From DASQUK01 sp035697145 (GTDB taxonomy: Bacteria > Actinomycetota > Acidimicrobiia > Acidimicrobiales > VFJN01): DNA of 42,915 bases. Of this stretch, positions 35,535 through 42,915 are shown one piece after another. The stretch lies in contig DASSDL010000057.1 in NCBI GenBank assembly GCA_035697145.1, positions 1 to 42,915 on the forward strand. The letters run 5' to 3'. The notes under the pieces were generated by a model that worked only from the letters and a program-made list of their open reading frames with translations, made no database searches and had not been told where the DNA came from. The translations under genes and the position numbers were made by a program. How positions within the stretch are numbered: position 1 is the first letter of the stretch; each line of letters starts with the position of its first letter.

Positions 35535-36252
35535 GGAACACGGACCGCCCACGACCATGACGGGCGAGGTGCCCGAGTCGCTGCGACGCCACATGGTGCT
35601 GGCGCTCGACGTCGACGACCTGGTGGTGGCACGGCGCCTGGCGCGCCAGCTCCAGCCCTTCTTCGGCACGATGAAGGTGGGGTTCGAGCTCTACAGCGCC
35701 GCCGGTCCCGAGGCCATCTCGTTGCTGGCGGGGATGGGATTGGACGTGTTCTGCGACGTGAAGCTCCTCGACATCCCCAACACCGTCGGCCGGGCAGCCC
35801 GCGTGTTCGGGGCGCTTGGCGCGCGCTACCTGACGCTGCACACCGCGGGTGGTGCGCCGATGCTGCGGGCGGGGGTCGAGGGGTTGCGCGAGGGTGCGGC
35901 CGGTGCCGAACTGCCCGAGCCGCTGGCCATGGGCGTGACTGTCCTGACCAGCGAGCCCGAGGCCTCGCCGCACTTGCTACAGCAGCGTGTGATGGCCGGC
36001 ATCGACGGCGGCTGCGGCGGCTTCGTCTGTGCCGTGCCCGACGTCGAGACGGTGCGCCAGATCGCTCCCGCGGCGGTGCTGGCGACGCCCGGCATCCGCC
36101 CCGAGGGGGCCGCCATAGACGACCAAGGGCGGGTGGCGACGCCCCGCCAGGCGCTCGACGCCGGCGCCGACCTGCTGTTGGTCGGGCGGCCCGTCACCCG
36201 GGCGGAGGACCCGGTGGCGGCGGCCAAGGCGCTGGTCGCGTCGCTGGCCTGA
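35527..36252 (+). CDS. pyrF: Orotidine 5'-phosphate decarboxylase
   Basis: A 241-residue TIM-barrel enzyme converting OMP to UMP. D28 in LALDVDD, K50 in TMKVGFELY and the D77-K79-D82 network in FCDVKLLDIPNTVGRA are the catalytic set, with HTAGGAPML, TPGIRPEG and DLLLVGRPVTRAEDPV completing the fold. This is the compact Bacillus-type enzyme rather than the long mycobacterial type. ATG 35527 has GGAG six bases upstream and overlaps the pyrD end; TTG 35524 is one codon earlier. Confidence 0.96.
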   Translation: MAEEHGPPTTMTGEVPESLRRHMVLALDVDDLVVARRLARQLQPFFGTMKVGFELYSAAGPEAISLLAGMGLDVFCDVKLLDIPNTVGRAARVFGALGARYLTLHTAGGAPMLRAGVEGLREGAAGAELPEPLAMGVTVLTSEPEASPHLLQQRVMAGIDGGCGGFVCAVPDVETVRQIAPAAVLATPGIRPEGAAIDDQGRVATPRQALDAGADLLLVGRPVTRAEDPVAAAKALVASLA

Positions 36253-36298
36253 CGGGCGCCCACTTGGCGATTGTCACCGCTTCGCTGCGGGGTCGCGC

Positions 36299-36304
36299 TA
36301 GGGT
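36299..36304 (+). promoter_or_regulatory. -10 box of mihF (probable leaderless start)
   Basis: TAGGGT ends seven bases before the mihF ATG with no ribosome site. Confidence 0.45.
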
Positions 36305-36311
36305 GCGCGGC

Positions 36312-36623
36312 ATGCCGCAGCCACCTGTATTGACTCCTGAGCAGCGCGAAGCAGCGCTTGCGAAGGCAGCCGAGGCCCGCCGCGCGCGAGCTGAGCTCAA
36401 GGAGAAGCTCAAGATGGGGTCGCTGACCCTCAAGGAGCTCCTCGACCAAGCCGACGACAACGACATCGTGGGCAAGATGAAGGTTCTCGCAGTGCTCGAA
36501 TCGCTCCCCGGCGTGGGCAAGGTACGCGCCCGCCGGACCATGGAAGAGATCGGCATTGCCGACACCCGCCGCGTGCGGGGCCTGGGCGAGCAGCAGCGCC
36601 GATCCCTGCTCGACGCCTTCTAG
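36312..36623 (+). CDS. mihF: Actinobacterial integration host factor MihF
   Basis: A 103-residue nucleoid-associated protein. PEQREAALAKAAEARRARAE opens a basic helix, followed by KEKLKMGSLTLKELLDQAD and a helix-two-turn-helix DNA-binding segment (ESLPGVGKVRARRTMEEIGI, then RRVRGLGEQQRRSLL). It bends DNA without sequence specificity and is unrelated to proteobacterial IHF. It is a marker of Actinomycetota and typically precedes gmk-rpoZ-coaBC-metK. The start at 36312 is preferred; the frame runs a little further upstream without homology. Confidence 0.95.
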   Translation: MPQPPVLTPEQREAALAKAAEARRARAELKEKLKMGSLTLKELLDQADDNDIVGKMKVLAVLESLPGVGKVRARRTMEEIGIADTRRVRGLGEQQRRSLLDAF

Positions 36624-36644
36624 GGCGATCCTCCACACCCGAAT

Positions 36645-37205
36645 TTGCTGATCACGGTCTCGGGCCCCCCCGGCTCGGGCACCACCACCGTCGCGCAGCG
36701 CGTTGCCGACCGGCTCACACTCGAGCTGGTGCCGGGTGGCGAGGTGTTCCGGGCCCTGGCCGCGGAGCGCAGTATGAGCCTGCCCGAGTTCGGGCTCTAC
36801 GTCGCCGACCATCCTGATGTCGACGTCGAGCTCGACAGCCGTCTGGCCCGCCGGGCTCGCGAGGGGGGCGCCGTCATCGAGTCGCGGCTCGCCGGCTGGA
36901 TCGCGCACAACGAGAGGCTGGCGTCGCTCGTGGTCTGGATCGATTGCGATCCGCGGATCCGAGCGCAACGGGTCGCGGCACGCGAGGGCGTGTCCGTCGA
37001 GCGGGCACTGGCCGACAACGAGGAGCGCCAGCGCGTCGAGCGCGGCCGGTACCTGGCGCTCTACGGCCTCGATCTGGCCGACCTGTCGATCTACGAGGTG
37101 GTGCTCGATTCCGGTCAGCTGCGGCCGGCGGCGCTGGCCGATCGGATCGTCGGCGCCGCCGAGAAGCGGTTTCCTGTGGGCCAGCACCGACCTTGTGGCG
37201 GTTAG
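36645..37205 (+). CDS. Archaeal-type cytidylate kinase-like protein in the gmk position
   Basis: A 186-residue P-loop kinase. The body resembles archaeal (d)CMP kinases: LELVPGGEVFRALAAERSMS, FGLYVADHPDVDVELDSRLA and VIESRLAGWIA (78-88), then an Arg-rich LID region (RIRAQRVAAREGVSVERAL). It does not resemble guanylate kinase, whose gene normally sits between mihF and rpoZ. The P-loop reads GPPGSGTTT (7-15), with Thr13 where the Walker A Lys should be. I recall some archaeal relatives with the same change, which would need checking. It probably makes CDP after the pyr operon. TTG 36645 has no ribosome site. Confidence 0.8.
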   Translation: MLITVSGPPGSGTTTVAQRVADRLTLELVPGGEVFRALAAERSMSLPEFGLYVADHPDVDVELDSRLARRAREGGAVIESRLAGWIAHNERLASLVVWIDCDPRIRAQRVAAREGVSVERALADNEERQRVERGRYLALYGLDLADLSIYEVVLDSGQLRPAALADRIVGAAEKRFPVGQHRPCGG

Positions 37206-37258
37206 ACGCCGCAAGTTCGTCAGGGGCCAGGATTACCACCTTCGAGGGCCCCTGGCGG

Positions 37259-37264
37259 TAACCT
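37259..37264 (+). promoter_or_regulatory. Possible -10 box of rpoZ
   Basis: TAACCT is followed four bases later by a hairpin (CGGCCG at 37268-37273 and 37280-37285, loop ATCAAC) and then the rpoZ start at 37305. The hairpin would sit at the 5' end of the rpoZ leader. Confidence 0.3.
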
Positions 37265-37304
37265 GGTCGGCCGATCAACCGGCCGGACAGAGGTGCGCGC
37301 CAGC

Positions 37305-37640
37305 ATGGCTTCACGCCAAGACACGATGATGAACCCCTCCATCGAGGAGCTGCTCGGCCGCGCCGGGTCGAAGTTCTCGCTGGTCACGCTGAGCGCCATG
37401 CGCGCCCGGCAGATCAACGCCTACTTCAACCAGTTGGGCGAGGGTCTGGGCGCCATCGTGCCGCCGCAGGTCACGTCCGTGGCCCGCAAGCCGCTGTCGA
37501 TCGCCTTCGAGGAGATCGCCGGCGACAAGATCGTCCTCGCCCATCCCAGCGAGGCCCCCGACGAAACGGTGGGTGCCGAGGGCGTGGAGGCCGTCGACGG
37601 CGACGAGCCGTCCGGCGGCGAGCGCGACGGGGCCGAGTAG
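37305..37640 (+). CDS. rpoZ: RNA polymerase omega subunit
   Basis: A 111-residue omega subunit that assists RNA polymerase assembly. NPSIEELLGRAGSKFSLVTL, SAMRARQINAYFNQLGEGLG and KPLSIAFEEIAGDKIVL are the conserved parts. The acidic Glu/Asp/Gly tail after about residue 82 is variable. ATG 37305 is chosen; GTG 37293 and ATG 37326 are nearby alternatives. It is in its usual place before coaBC. Confidence 0.93.
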   Translation: MASRQDTMMNPSIEELLGRAGSKFSLVTLSAMRARQINAYFNQLGEGLGAIVPPQVTSVARKPLSIAFEEIAGDKIVLAHPSEAPDETVGAEGVEAVDGDEPSGGERDGAE

Positions 37641-37652
37641 GCCCTCAGCTCC

Positions 37653-38852
37653 ATGCTGGAAGGACGGCGGATCGTCCTGGGCGTGTCCGGTGGCATCGCG
37701 GCCTACAAGGCCATCGACGTCTGCCGCCGGCTCGTCGACCGGGGGGCGTATGTGATCCCCGTGTTGACCCGCGGCGCCACTCGGTTCGTTGGCGAGGCCA
37801 CCTTCTCGGCGCTGGCCTCCGAGCGGGCCCACACATCGCTGTTCCACGACGACGACCCCATCCCGCACACCCGGCTGGGCCAGTCGGCCGACGCCGTCGT
37901 CGTCGCCCCCGCCACAGCCCGGCTCATCGGCAGCTACGCGGCCGGCATCTCCAGCGACCTGCTGACGGCCACGTTGCTGGCCGTGCCGCAGGGATCGCCG
38001 GTGGTCATGGCGCCCGCCATGCACACCGAGATGTGGGAGCACCCGGCGGTGCAGGACAATCTCGCCACCCTGGCACGCCGCGGGGTCAACATCGTCCCCC
38101 CGCAAGAGGGTCGGCTGGCCGGCGGCGACATCGGCAAGGGGCGCCTGGCGGCGCCCGAGACGATCGTCGAGGCGGTGGAGGCGGCGCTCGGCGGCGGTCG
38201 GGACCTGACAGGACTGCGCGTGCTCGTCACCGCCGGCGGCACCCGCGAGCCGATCGATCCCGTCCGCTTCGTGGGCAACCGCTCGTCGGGCAAGCAGGGT
38301 CATGCCCTGGCGGCCGACGCCGTGGCCCGGGGAGCCAAGGTCACGCTCGTCACCACCGTCGACCTGCCGGTGCCGCCCCAGGCCGACGTGGTTCGAGTCG
38401 AGACCGCCGCGGAGATGGAGGACGCCGTGCACGCGGCCGAGGCCTCGGCAGACGTGGTGGTCATGGCCGCGGCCGTGGCCGATTTCCGGCCGGCGCGGGT
38501 GGCCGAGCGGAAGCTGAAGAAGCAGGAGGGCGTGCCCGAGATCACCCTCGAGCCCACGCCCGACATCCTGGCCGGACTGGGGACGCGCAGGCGGCCTGGG
38601 CAGACGATCGTCGGTTTTGCTGCGGAGACCGAGGAAGTGCGGCAGAATGCCGCAGCCAAGCTTGCCGCCAAGGGAATCGACCTCATCGTCGCCAACGATG
38701 TGACCGCCCCGGGCGCTGGGTTCGAGCACGACACCAACCACGTCGTGATCATGGATGCCGACGGCACTGTGCGCGAGGTGCCCTTGGCCGACAAGCGGGC
38801 GATCGCCCGTGCCGTGTTCGATGCCGTCACACAGAGGAGAACGAAACCGTGA
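37653..38852 (+). CDS. coaBC: Bifunctional phosphopantothenoylcysteine decarboxylase/synthetase
   Basis: A 399-residue coenzyme A biosynthesis enzyme. The CoaC half (about 1-180) opens GRRIVLGVSGGIAAYKAIDV and has PHTRLGQSADAVVVAPATA and APAMHTEMWEHPAV. That PAMH form, and the lack of the E. coli active-site Cys in the GRLAGGDIGKGRL loop, are typical of actinobacteria. The CoaB half (about 190-399) has VLVTAGGTREPIDPVRFVGN, SSGKQGHALA, AAAVADFRP and the CTP-binding VGFAAETEEV. The stop overlaps the metK GTG. Confidence 0.96.
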   Translation: MLEGRRIVLGVSGGIAAYKAIDVCRRLVDRGAYVIPVLTRGATRFVGEATFSALASERAHTSLFHDDDPIPHTRLGQSADAVVVAPATARLIGSYAAGISSDLLTATLLAVPQGSPVVMAPAMHTEMWEHPAVQDNLATLARRGVNIVPPQEGRLAGGDIGKGRLAAPETIVEAVEAALGGGRDLTGLRVLVTAGGTREPIDPVRFVGNRSSGKQGHALAADAVARGAKVTLVTTVDLPVPPQADVVRVETAAEMEDAVHAAEASADVVVMAAAVADFRPARVAERKLKKQEGVPEITLEPTPDILAGLGTRRRPGQTIVGFAAETEEVRQNAAAKLAAKGIDLIVANDVTAPGAGFEHDTNHVVIMDADGTVREVPLADKRAIARAVFDAVTQRRTKP

Positions 38853-40039
38853 GTCGTTGGACTTTCACGTCCGAGTCGGTCACCGAGGGCCATCCCGACA
38901 AGATGGCCGACCAGATCAGTGACGCGATCCTGGATGCCATCCTGGCGCAGGACTCTGTAGCCCGAGTGGCCTGCGAGACCATGGTGACGACCGGCCTGGC
39001 CATCGTCGCCGGTGAGATCACCACCGACGCCTACGTCGAGATCCCCAACATCGTCCGCGAGACGATCAAGGGCATCGGCTACGACCGCGAGGCGGTTGGC
39101 TTCGATGGCCACACGTGCGGCGTGATGACGTCGATCGACCCGCAGTCGCCGGACATCGCCCAGGGCGTCGACACCGCCTACGAGAAGCGCACCGCGGGCA
39201 CCGAGGAGGACCTCGACAGCCAGGGCGCGGGCGACCAGGGCATGATGTTCGGCTACGCCGTTGACGAGACCGACGACCTCATGCCGATGCCGATCTGGCT
39301 GGCGCACCGCCTGGCGCACCGCCTGGCTGAGGTTCGCCGGGCCGGGATCCTCCCCTACCTCCGCCCCGACGGCAAGACCCAGGTCACGCTCGAGTACGAG
39401 GACGGGGTGCCCGTCGGGCTCGAGACGGTGCTCATCTCGACACAGCACCAGCCGGGTCTCGACGCCGAGACGCTCATCAAGCCCGACCTGATCGAGCACG
39501 TCATCCGGCCGCTCGTGCCGCCGCAATTCCAGGACGACGACTACCGGGTGCTGGTCAACCCCACGGGCAGCTTCGAGCTGGGCGGTCCCCACGCCGACTG
39601 CGGCCTGACGGGTCGCAAGATCATCGTCGACACCTACGGCGGCGCCGCCCGCCACGGCGGTGGCGCCTTCTCGGGCAAGGACCCGTCCAAGGTCGACCGC
39701 TCCGCCGCCTACGCCGCCCGCTGGGTGGCCAAGAACGTGGTTGCGGCGGGCGCCGCGCGGCGCTGTGAGGTACAGGTGGCCTACGCCATCGGCGTCGCCC
39801 ATCCGGTGTCGGTCCTCGTCGAGACCTTCGGCACCTCCACGGTCGACCCGGGCCAGATCGCCGGCGCCGTGCAGCAGATCTTCGACCTGCGTCCGGCGGC
39901 GATCATCCGCGACCTCGACCTGCGCCGGCCGATCTACAAGAAGACGGCCGCGTACGGGCACTTCGGTCGCAGCGACAAGGAGCTCACCTGGGAGCAGACG
40001 AGCCGGGTCGACGACCTCAAGTCAGCGCTGGGGCTCTGA
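38849..40039 (+). CDS. metK: S-adenosylmethionine synthetase
   Basis: A 396-residue enzyme making SAM from methionine and ATP. TSESVTEGHPDKMADQISDA, the GAGDQGMMFGYA hexapeptide region, GGPHADCGLTGRKIIVDTYG, GGGAFSGKDPSKVDRSAAYA and the ending AYGHFGR are all conserved. AGAGGAGA lies about ten bases upstream of GTG 38849, which overlaps the coaBC stop (GTGA). No SAM riboswitch is visible, consistent with its position inside an operon. The AHRLAHRLAE segment is a small duplicated turn close to the usual sequence. Confidence 0.97.
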   Translation: MSRWTFTSESVTEGHPDKMADQISDAILDAILAQDSVARVACETMVTTGLAIVAGEITTDAYVEIPNIVRETIKGIGYDREAVGFDGHTCGVMTSIDPQSPDIAQGVDTAYEKRTAGTEEDLDSQGAGDQGMMFGYAVDETDDLMPMPIWLAHRLAHRLAEVRRAGILPYLRPDGKTQVTLEYEDGVPVGLETVLISTQHQPGLDAETLIKPDLIEHVIRPLVPPQFQDDDYRVLVNPTGSFELGGPHADCGLTGRKIIVDTYGGAARHGGGAFSGKDPSKVDRSAAYAARWVAKNVVAAGAARRCEVQVAYAIGVAHPVSVLVETFGTSTVDPGQIAGAVQQIFDLRPAAIIRDLDLRRPIYKKTAAYGHFGRSDKELTWEQTSRVDDLKSALGL

Positions 40040-41775
40040 CCGGGGCGCGGGTCGTACGCGTCCTGCCGGACGAGCCCGCGATCGACAAGACGTTCGACTA
40101 CCTGGTCCCCGACGACCTCGGGGACCAGGTGTGCGTCGGCGACCGGGTCCGGGTCGTGCTCCACGGTCGCCGGGTCGGGGGATGGGTGGTCGCCGCCGAC
40201 GTCGAGCCGCCGCCCGGCGTGGCGCTGCGCCCCCTCGCCAAGTGGTCGGGCCGGGGGCCGACGCCGGAGCTGATCGAGCTGGCGGAATGGGCGGCGTGGC
40301 GCTGGGCGGGCCGCCCGGCGTCGTTGTTGCGGACCGCGTCGCCGGACCGGGTGGTGACGCGGCTGCCGGCGCCGGCGGCCCCCCGGCGACCGCGACCACC
40401 CGAACCTGCGGCTGATCGAGAGGTCATGGCCGCACTATCCGCCGCAAGTTCGCCGGTGCTGCTGGCGCGGTTGCCCCCGGCTGCGTCTGTCGACCCGGTC
40501 GTGCTTGCCGCCGCAACCCGGGGCAACGCGTTGATCCTGTGCCCCACGGCGGCGTCGGCACGGTCGGTCGGCGCCGCGATGCGCCGGGCGAGCGTGCCCA
40601 CCGCGCTCCATCCGCGGGACTGGGCACTCGGGGCGGCGGGCGTCACCGTGGTCGGCACCCGCGCCGCCGCATGGGCGCCGGTGGGGGACCTCGCCGCCAT
40701 CGTGGCGATCGACGAGCACGACGAGGCCCATCGCCAAGAGCAGGCGCCCACCTGGCACGCCCGCGACGTCGCCCTGGAGCGGGCCCGCCGGGCGGGGGTG
40801 CCATGCGTGATGACGTCGCCGTGCCCGTCGTTGGAGGCGCTGGACGCGGCCCGATTGCTCCCGCCCTCCCGCGCCGACGAGCGCGCCGGCTGGCCGGTCG
40901 TCGACGTGGTCGACATGCGCCGCCAGGATCCCCGGACCGGCCTGCTGCCGCCGGCGCTGGTGCGGCTGCTGCGCAGCGACCGACGCATCGTGTGCGTGCT
41001 CAACCGCACGGGCCGGGCGCGGCTGCTGGCCTGCAAGGCGTGCGGCGAGCTGGCCCGCTGCGAGCGCTGCGACGCCGCCGTCGCCCAGCCGGGCGACGAG
41101 CTGGTGTGCGCCCGCTGTGGCACCGTCCGGCCTGCCGTGTGCGCCTCGTGTGGGGCGTCACGGCTCCGGGCGTTGCGCCAGGGCGTGACCCGGGTGCGCG
41201 ACGAGATCGGGGCGTTGGTCGGCGAGCCCGTCGACGAGGTGACCGCGGCCACGGGCGCGCGCGATATGCCCCGCTCGCGGGTGGTCGTCGGCACGGAGGC
41301 GACGCTGCACCAGATCGACCGGGCCGACGCGGTCGCCTTCCTCGACTTCGACCAGGAGCTGCTCGCTCCCCGCTACCGGGCCGCGGAGGAGGCACTGGGC
41401 CTCCTGGCACGGGCCGCGCGGGTGGTAGGCGGCAAGGCAGGCGGTGGTCGGCTCGTCATCCAGACCCATGTGCCCCGCAACGAGGTCGTCCAGGCCGCGC
41501 TGAACGCCGACCCGTCCCGCGTGGCATGGGCCGAGCTGGACCGGCGCACGCAGCTGCGGTTCCCGCCGGTCACAGCGATGGCTGAGGTCTCGGGCGCCGC
41601 CGCTGACGCTTTCGTCGGCGCTCTTGGTGCGTGTCTCGGCGTCGAGATCCTGGGGCCGTCCGATGGGCGCTGGCTGGTCCGTGCTCCCGACCACCACACG
41701 CTCTGCGACGCCCTGGCGGCGACGCCGCGCCCGTCCGGCCGCCTACGGGTGGCCGTCGACCCGCCGCGCGTCTGA
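40036..41775 (+). CDS. priA: PriA-like primosomal protein N' lacking helicase motifs, probable CTG start
   Basis: About 579 residues if read from CTG 40036. Only the upstream extension supplies the normal PriA 3'-end-binding N-terminus (VVRVLPDEPAIDKTFDYLVP); the first ordinary start is GTG 40129, 31 codons inside. CTG overlaps the metK TGA (CTGA). Eight zinc-site Cys occur around residues 333-373 (CKACGELARCERCDA, CARCG, CASCG). The Walker A loop is absent (PVLLARLPPAASVDPVVLAA) and the Walker B box is altered to IDEHDEAHR, so helicase activity is unlikely, as in mycobacterial PriA. It probably acts as a structural primosome factor. Confidence 0.9.
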   Translation: MTGARVVRVLPDEPAIDKTFDYLVPDDLGDQVCVGDRVRVVLHGRRVGGWVVAADVEPPPGVALRPLAKWSGRGPTPELIELAEWAAWRWAGRPASLLRTASPDRVVTRLPAPAAPRRPRPPEPAADREVMAALSAASSPVLLARLPPAASVDPVVLAAATRGNALILCPTAASARSVGAAMRRASVPTALHPRDWALGAAGVTVVGTRAAAWAPVGDLAAIVAIDEHDEAHRQEQAPTWHARDVALERARRAGVPCVMTSPCPSLEALDAARLLPPSRADERAGWPVVDVVDMRRQDPRTGLLPPALVRLLRSDRRIVCVLNRTGRARLLACKACGELARCERCDAAVAQPGDELVCARCGTVRPAVCASCGASRLRALRQGVTRVRDEIGALVGEPVDEVTAATGARDMPRSRVVVGTEATLHQIDRADAVAFLDFDQELLAPRYRAAEEALGLLARAARVVGGKAGGGRLVIQTHVPRNEVVQAALNADPSRVAWAELDRRTQLRFPPVTAMAEVSGAAADAFVGALGACLGVEILGPSDGRWLVRAPDHHTLCDALAATPRPSGRLRVAVDPPRV

Positions 41776-41785
41776 GCGGTCCACG

Positions 41786-41791
41786 TAGAGT
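41786..41791 (+). promoter_or_regulatory. -10 box of mtnA (probable leaderless start)
   Basis: TAGAGT ends six bases before GTG 41798 and there is no ribosome site. Confidence 0.45.
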
Positions 41792-41797
41792 CACCCC

Positions 41798-42832
41798 GTG
41801 CGGACCATCGACTGGATGGACGGCGCCGTCGTGATCGTCGACCAGACGGCGCTGCCGCACGAGCTGCGCACTCTGCGGCTGACCGACGTCGACGACCTGG
41901 TGGACGGCATCCGCCGCCTGGCGGTGCGGGGTGCGCCGGCCCTGGGCGCCGCGGGTGCGTTGGGCGTGCTGCTCGCGGTCCGGCAGGGCCGGAGCGAGGG
42001 TTGGACCGACGACGAGCTGTTCAAGGCGATCGACCGCATCCGTTCCGCCCGTCCGACGGCAGTGAACCTGGCCTGGGGCGTGGAGCGCGTCGCGTCCCGG
42101 CTCGACGAGGGAGACGACGCCGTCGAACGGGAGGCGCGAGCCGTCCTCGAGGAGGACGCCGCCGCCAACCTCGCCATCGCCGGCCGGGGTGCCGATCTCC
42201 TGGTCGAGCTGTGCGGGCGGGCACCCGGCGGCGGCGATGCCGGCGATGCCCGGGGCCTGCGGCTCCATACCCACTGCAACGCTGGGGCCCTGGCGTGCGT
42301 GGAGTGGGGGACGGCGCTGGGGGTGGTACGGGCCCTCCACGAGCGCGGCGCGGTCGCCCGTGTCTACGCCGACGAGACCCGTCCGCTGTTGCAGGGGAGC
42401 CGGCTCACGGCGTGGGAGCTCGACCGCATGGGGGCCGACTACCGGCTGGTGATAGACGCCGCCGCCCCGTCGCTCATCGCCCGAGGGCTGGTAGACGCAG
42501 TCGTCGTGGGGGCCGATCGCGTCGCCGCCAACGGCGATGTTGCCAACAAGATCGGCACCTACCCCTTGGCGCTGGCGGCGCACCGGGCAGGGGTCCCGTT
42601 CGTGGTGGCGGCGCCCGAGTCGAGCGTCGACCCCGCGACGCCGGACGGTTCCCACATCGAGATCGAGGACCGTGCCGGCGACGAGGTGGTGGCCTGGCAC
42701 GGCCAGTCGGTGGCTCCGGCCGGTGCGCGGGCGATCAACCCTGCGTTCGACGTCACCCCCGCCGATCTCGTGACCGCCATCGTCACCGAGCGCCGGATCG
42801 TTCGGCCGGCGGCGGGGGAGCGGCCCGCATGA
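41798..42832 (+). CDS. mtnA: Methylthioribose-1-phosphate isomerase
   Basis: A 344-residue enzyme of the methionine salvage pathway that converts MTR-1-P to MTRu-1-P; it is homologous to the eIF2B alpha family. The catalytic pair is C160 in LHTHCNAGALACVEWGTALG and D240 in VVVGADRVAANGDVANKIGT, at the same numbers as in the Bacillus enzyme. RRLAVRGAPALGAAGALGVL and YADETRPLLQGSRLTAWEL are also typical. metK lies nearby, consistent with SAM recycling, but no other salvage genes are in the window. GTG start, with the family N-terminus TIDWMDGAVVIVDQTALP. Confidence 0.95.
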   Translation: MRTIDWMDGAVVIVDQTALPHELRTLRLTDVDDLVDGIRRLAVRGAPALGAAGALGVLLAVRQGRSEGWTDDELFKAIDRIRSARPTAVNLAWGVERVASRLDEGDDAVEREARAVLEEDAAANLAIAGRGADLLVELCGRAPGGGDAGDARGLRLHTHCNAGALACVEWGTALGVVRALHERGAVARVYADETRPLLQGSRLTAWELDRMGADYRLVIDAAAPSLIARGLVDAVVVGADRVAANGDVANKIGTYPLALAAHRAGVPFVVAAPESSVDPATPDGSHIEIEDRAGDEVVAWHGQSVAPAGARAINPAFDVTPADLVTAIVTERRIVRPAAGERPA

Positions 42833-42868
42833 GCCGACGGGACATGGGCGATTCCTCCTTCTCGTGGT

Positions 42869-42915
42869 TCAGTAGCGCAGGTCGGCGAGGACGCCGTAGT
42901 GATCCGAAAGCTGGG
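42869..42915 (-). CDS. Endonuclease/exonuclease/phosphatase family protein, C-terminal end
   Basis: Only the last 15 codons are in the window, reading QLSDHYGVLADLRY before a TGA. SDH-Y-G-V is the catalytic C-terminal motif of DNase I-like (EEP) hydrolases, with the conserved Asp-His pair. The substrate cannot be told. It converges on mtnA with 36 bases between stops. Confidence 0.55.
   Translation of the reverse strand, partial: QLSDHYGVLADLRY

Noticed and set aside
38700..38848. Possible SAM riboswitch ahead of metK
   Set aside because: The region is coaBC coding sequence and metK overlaps it by four bases; no aptamer-like fold was seen.
39300..39335. Duplication (AHRLAHRLAE) in metK as a sign of slippage
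   Set aside because: Normal MetK proteins read AHRLARRLAE or similar here, so it is a chance resemblance rather than an insertion.

Overview
The window is a high-GC, densely packed chromosomal segment of an actinobacterium. The actinobacterial integration host factor (mihF) beside rpoZ, coaBC, metK and a helicase-dead PriA is the typical Actinomycetota arrangement. A class 1B dihydroorotate dehydrogenase, PyrR-type leader control, an archaeal-type cytidylate kinase in the usual gmk slot and a DUF6325 protein point to a deep lineage such as Acidimicrobiia; that placement is inference, not proof. No rRNA, tRNA, CRISPR array, insertion sequence or prophage was seen, and no gene-free stretch exceeds 300 bases.

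Layout. 1-7.1 kb is an accessory, membrane and stress region: the start of a DUF4239-like membrane protein, a CPA1-type cation/proton antiporter with an RCK-like tail, a DUF6325 protein with a 55-residue basic companion, an NfeD/SPFH pair, a two-gene encapsulin iron compartment (encapsulated ferritin plus shell) and a divergent CorA transporter. 7.1-18.7 kb is translation and cell-wall housekeeping: hisS-aspS, an opposing hypothetical gene, rarA with two small membrane proteins, then alaS-ruvX-mltG-aroE. 18.7-21.1 kb holds a DUF4388 protein and a prepilin peptidase. 21.2-24.5 kb is a tight shikimate operon aroC-aroK-aroB-aroQ, followed by an M24 peptidase, efp, nusB and a GNAT-like gene. 27.2-36.3 kb is the de novo pyrimidine operon pyrR-pyrB-pyrC-carA-carB-pyrD-pyrF, headed by an RNA leader with a textbook PyrR-binding hairpin. 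36.3-41.8 kb is mihF, a cytidylate-kinase-like gene, rpoZ, coaBC, metK and priA. mtnA and the tail of an endonuclease/exonuclease/phosphatase protein close the window.

How it works together. Most operon junctions are 1-4 base overlaps (ATGA, GTGA, TTGA, TGATG), implying translational coupling. Where a new transcription unit begins there is usually a TANNNT box 6-10 bases before the start codon and no Shine-Dalgarno sequence, suggesting widespread leaderless mRNAs. The pyrimidine genes carry two possible cis-acting controls: the PyrR leader at the front, and a small Arg-rich ORF with a 52-base imperfect inverted repeat between pyrC and carA. Two genes (priA and the prepilin peptidase) appear to need CTG start codons overlapping the previous stop to have complete N-termini.

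Most genes are ordinary housekeeping. The points most worth a second look are the pyr leader, the pyrC-carA element, the cytidylate kinase replacing gmk, the CTG starts and the encapsulin cassette.
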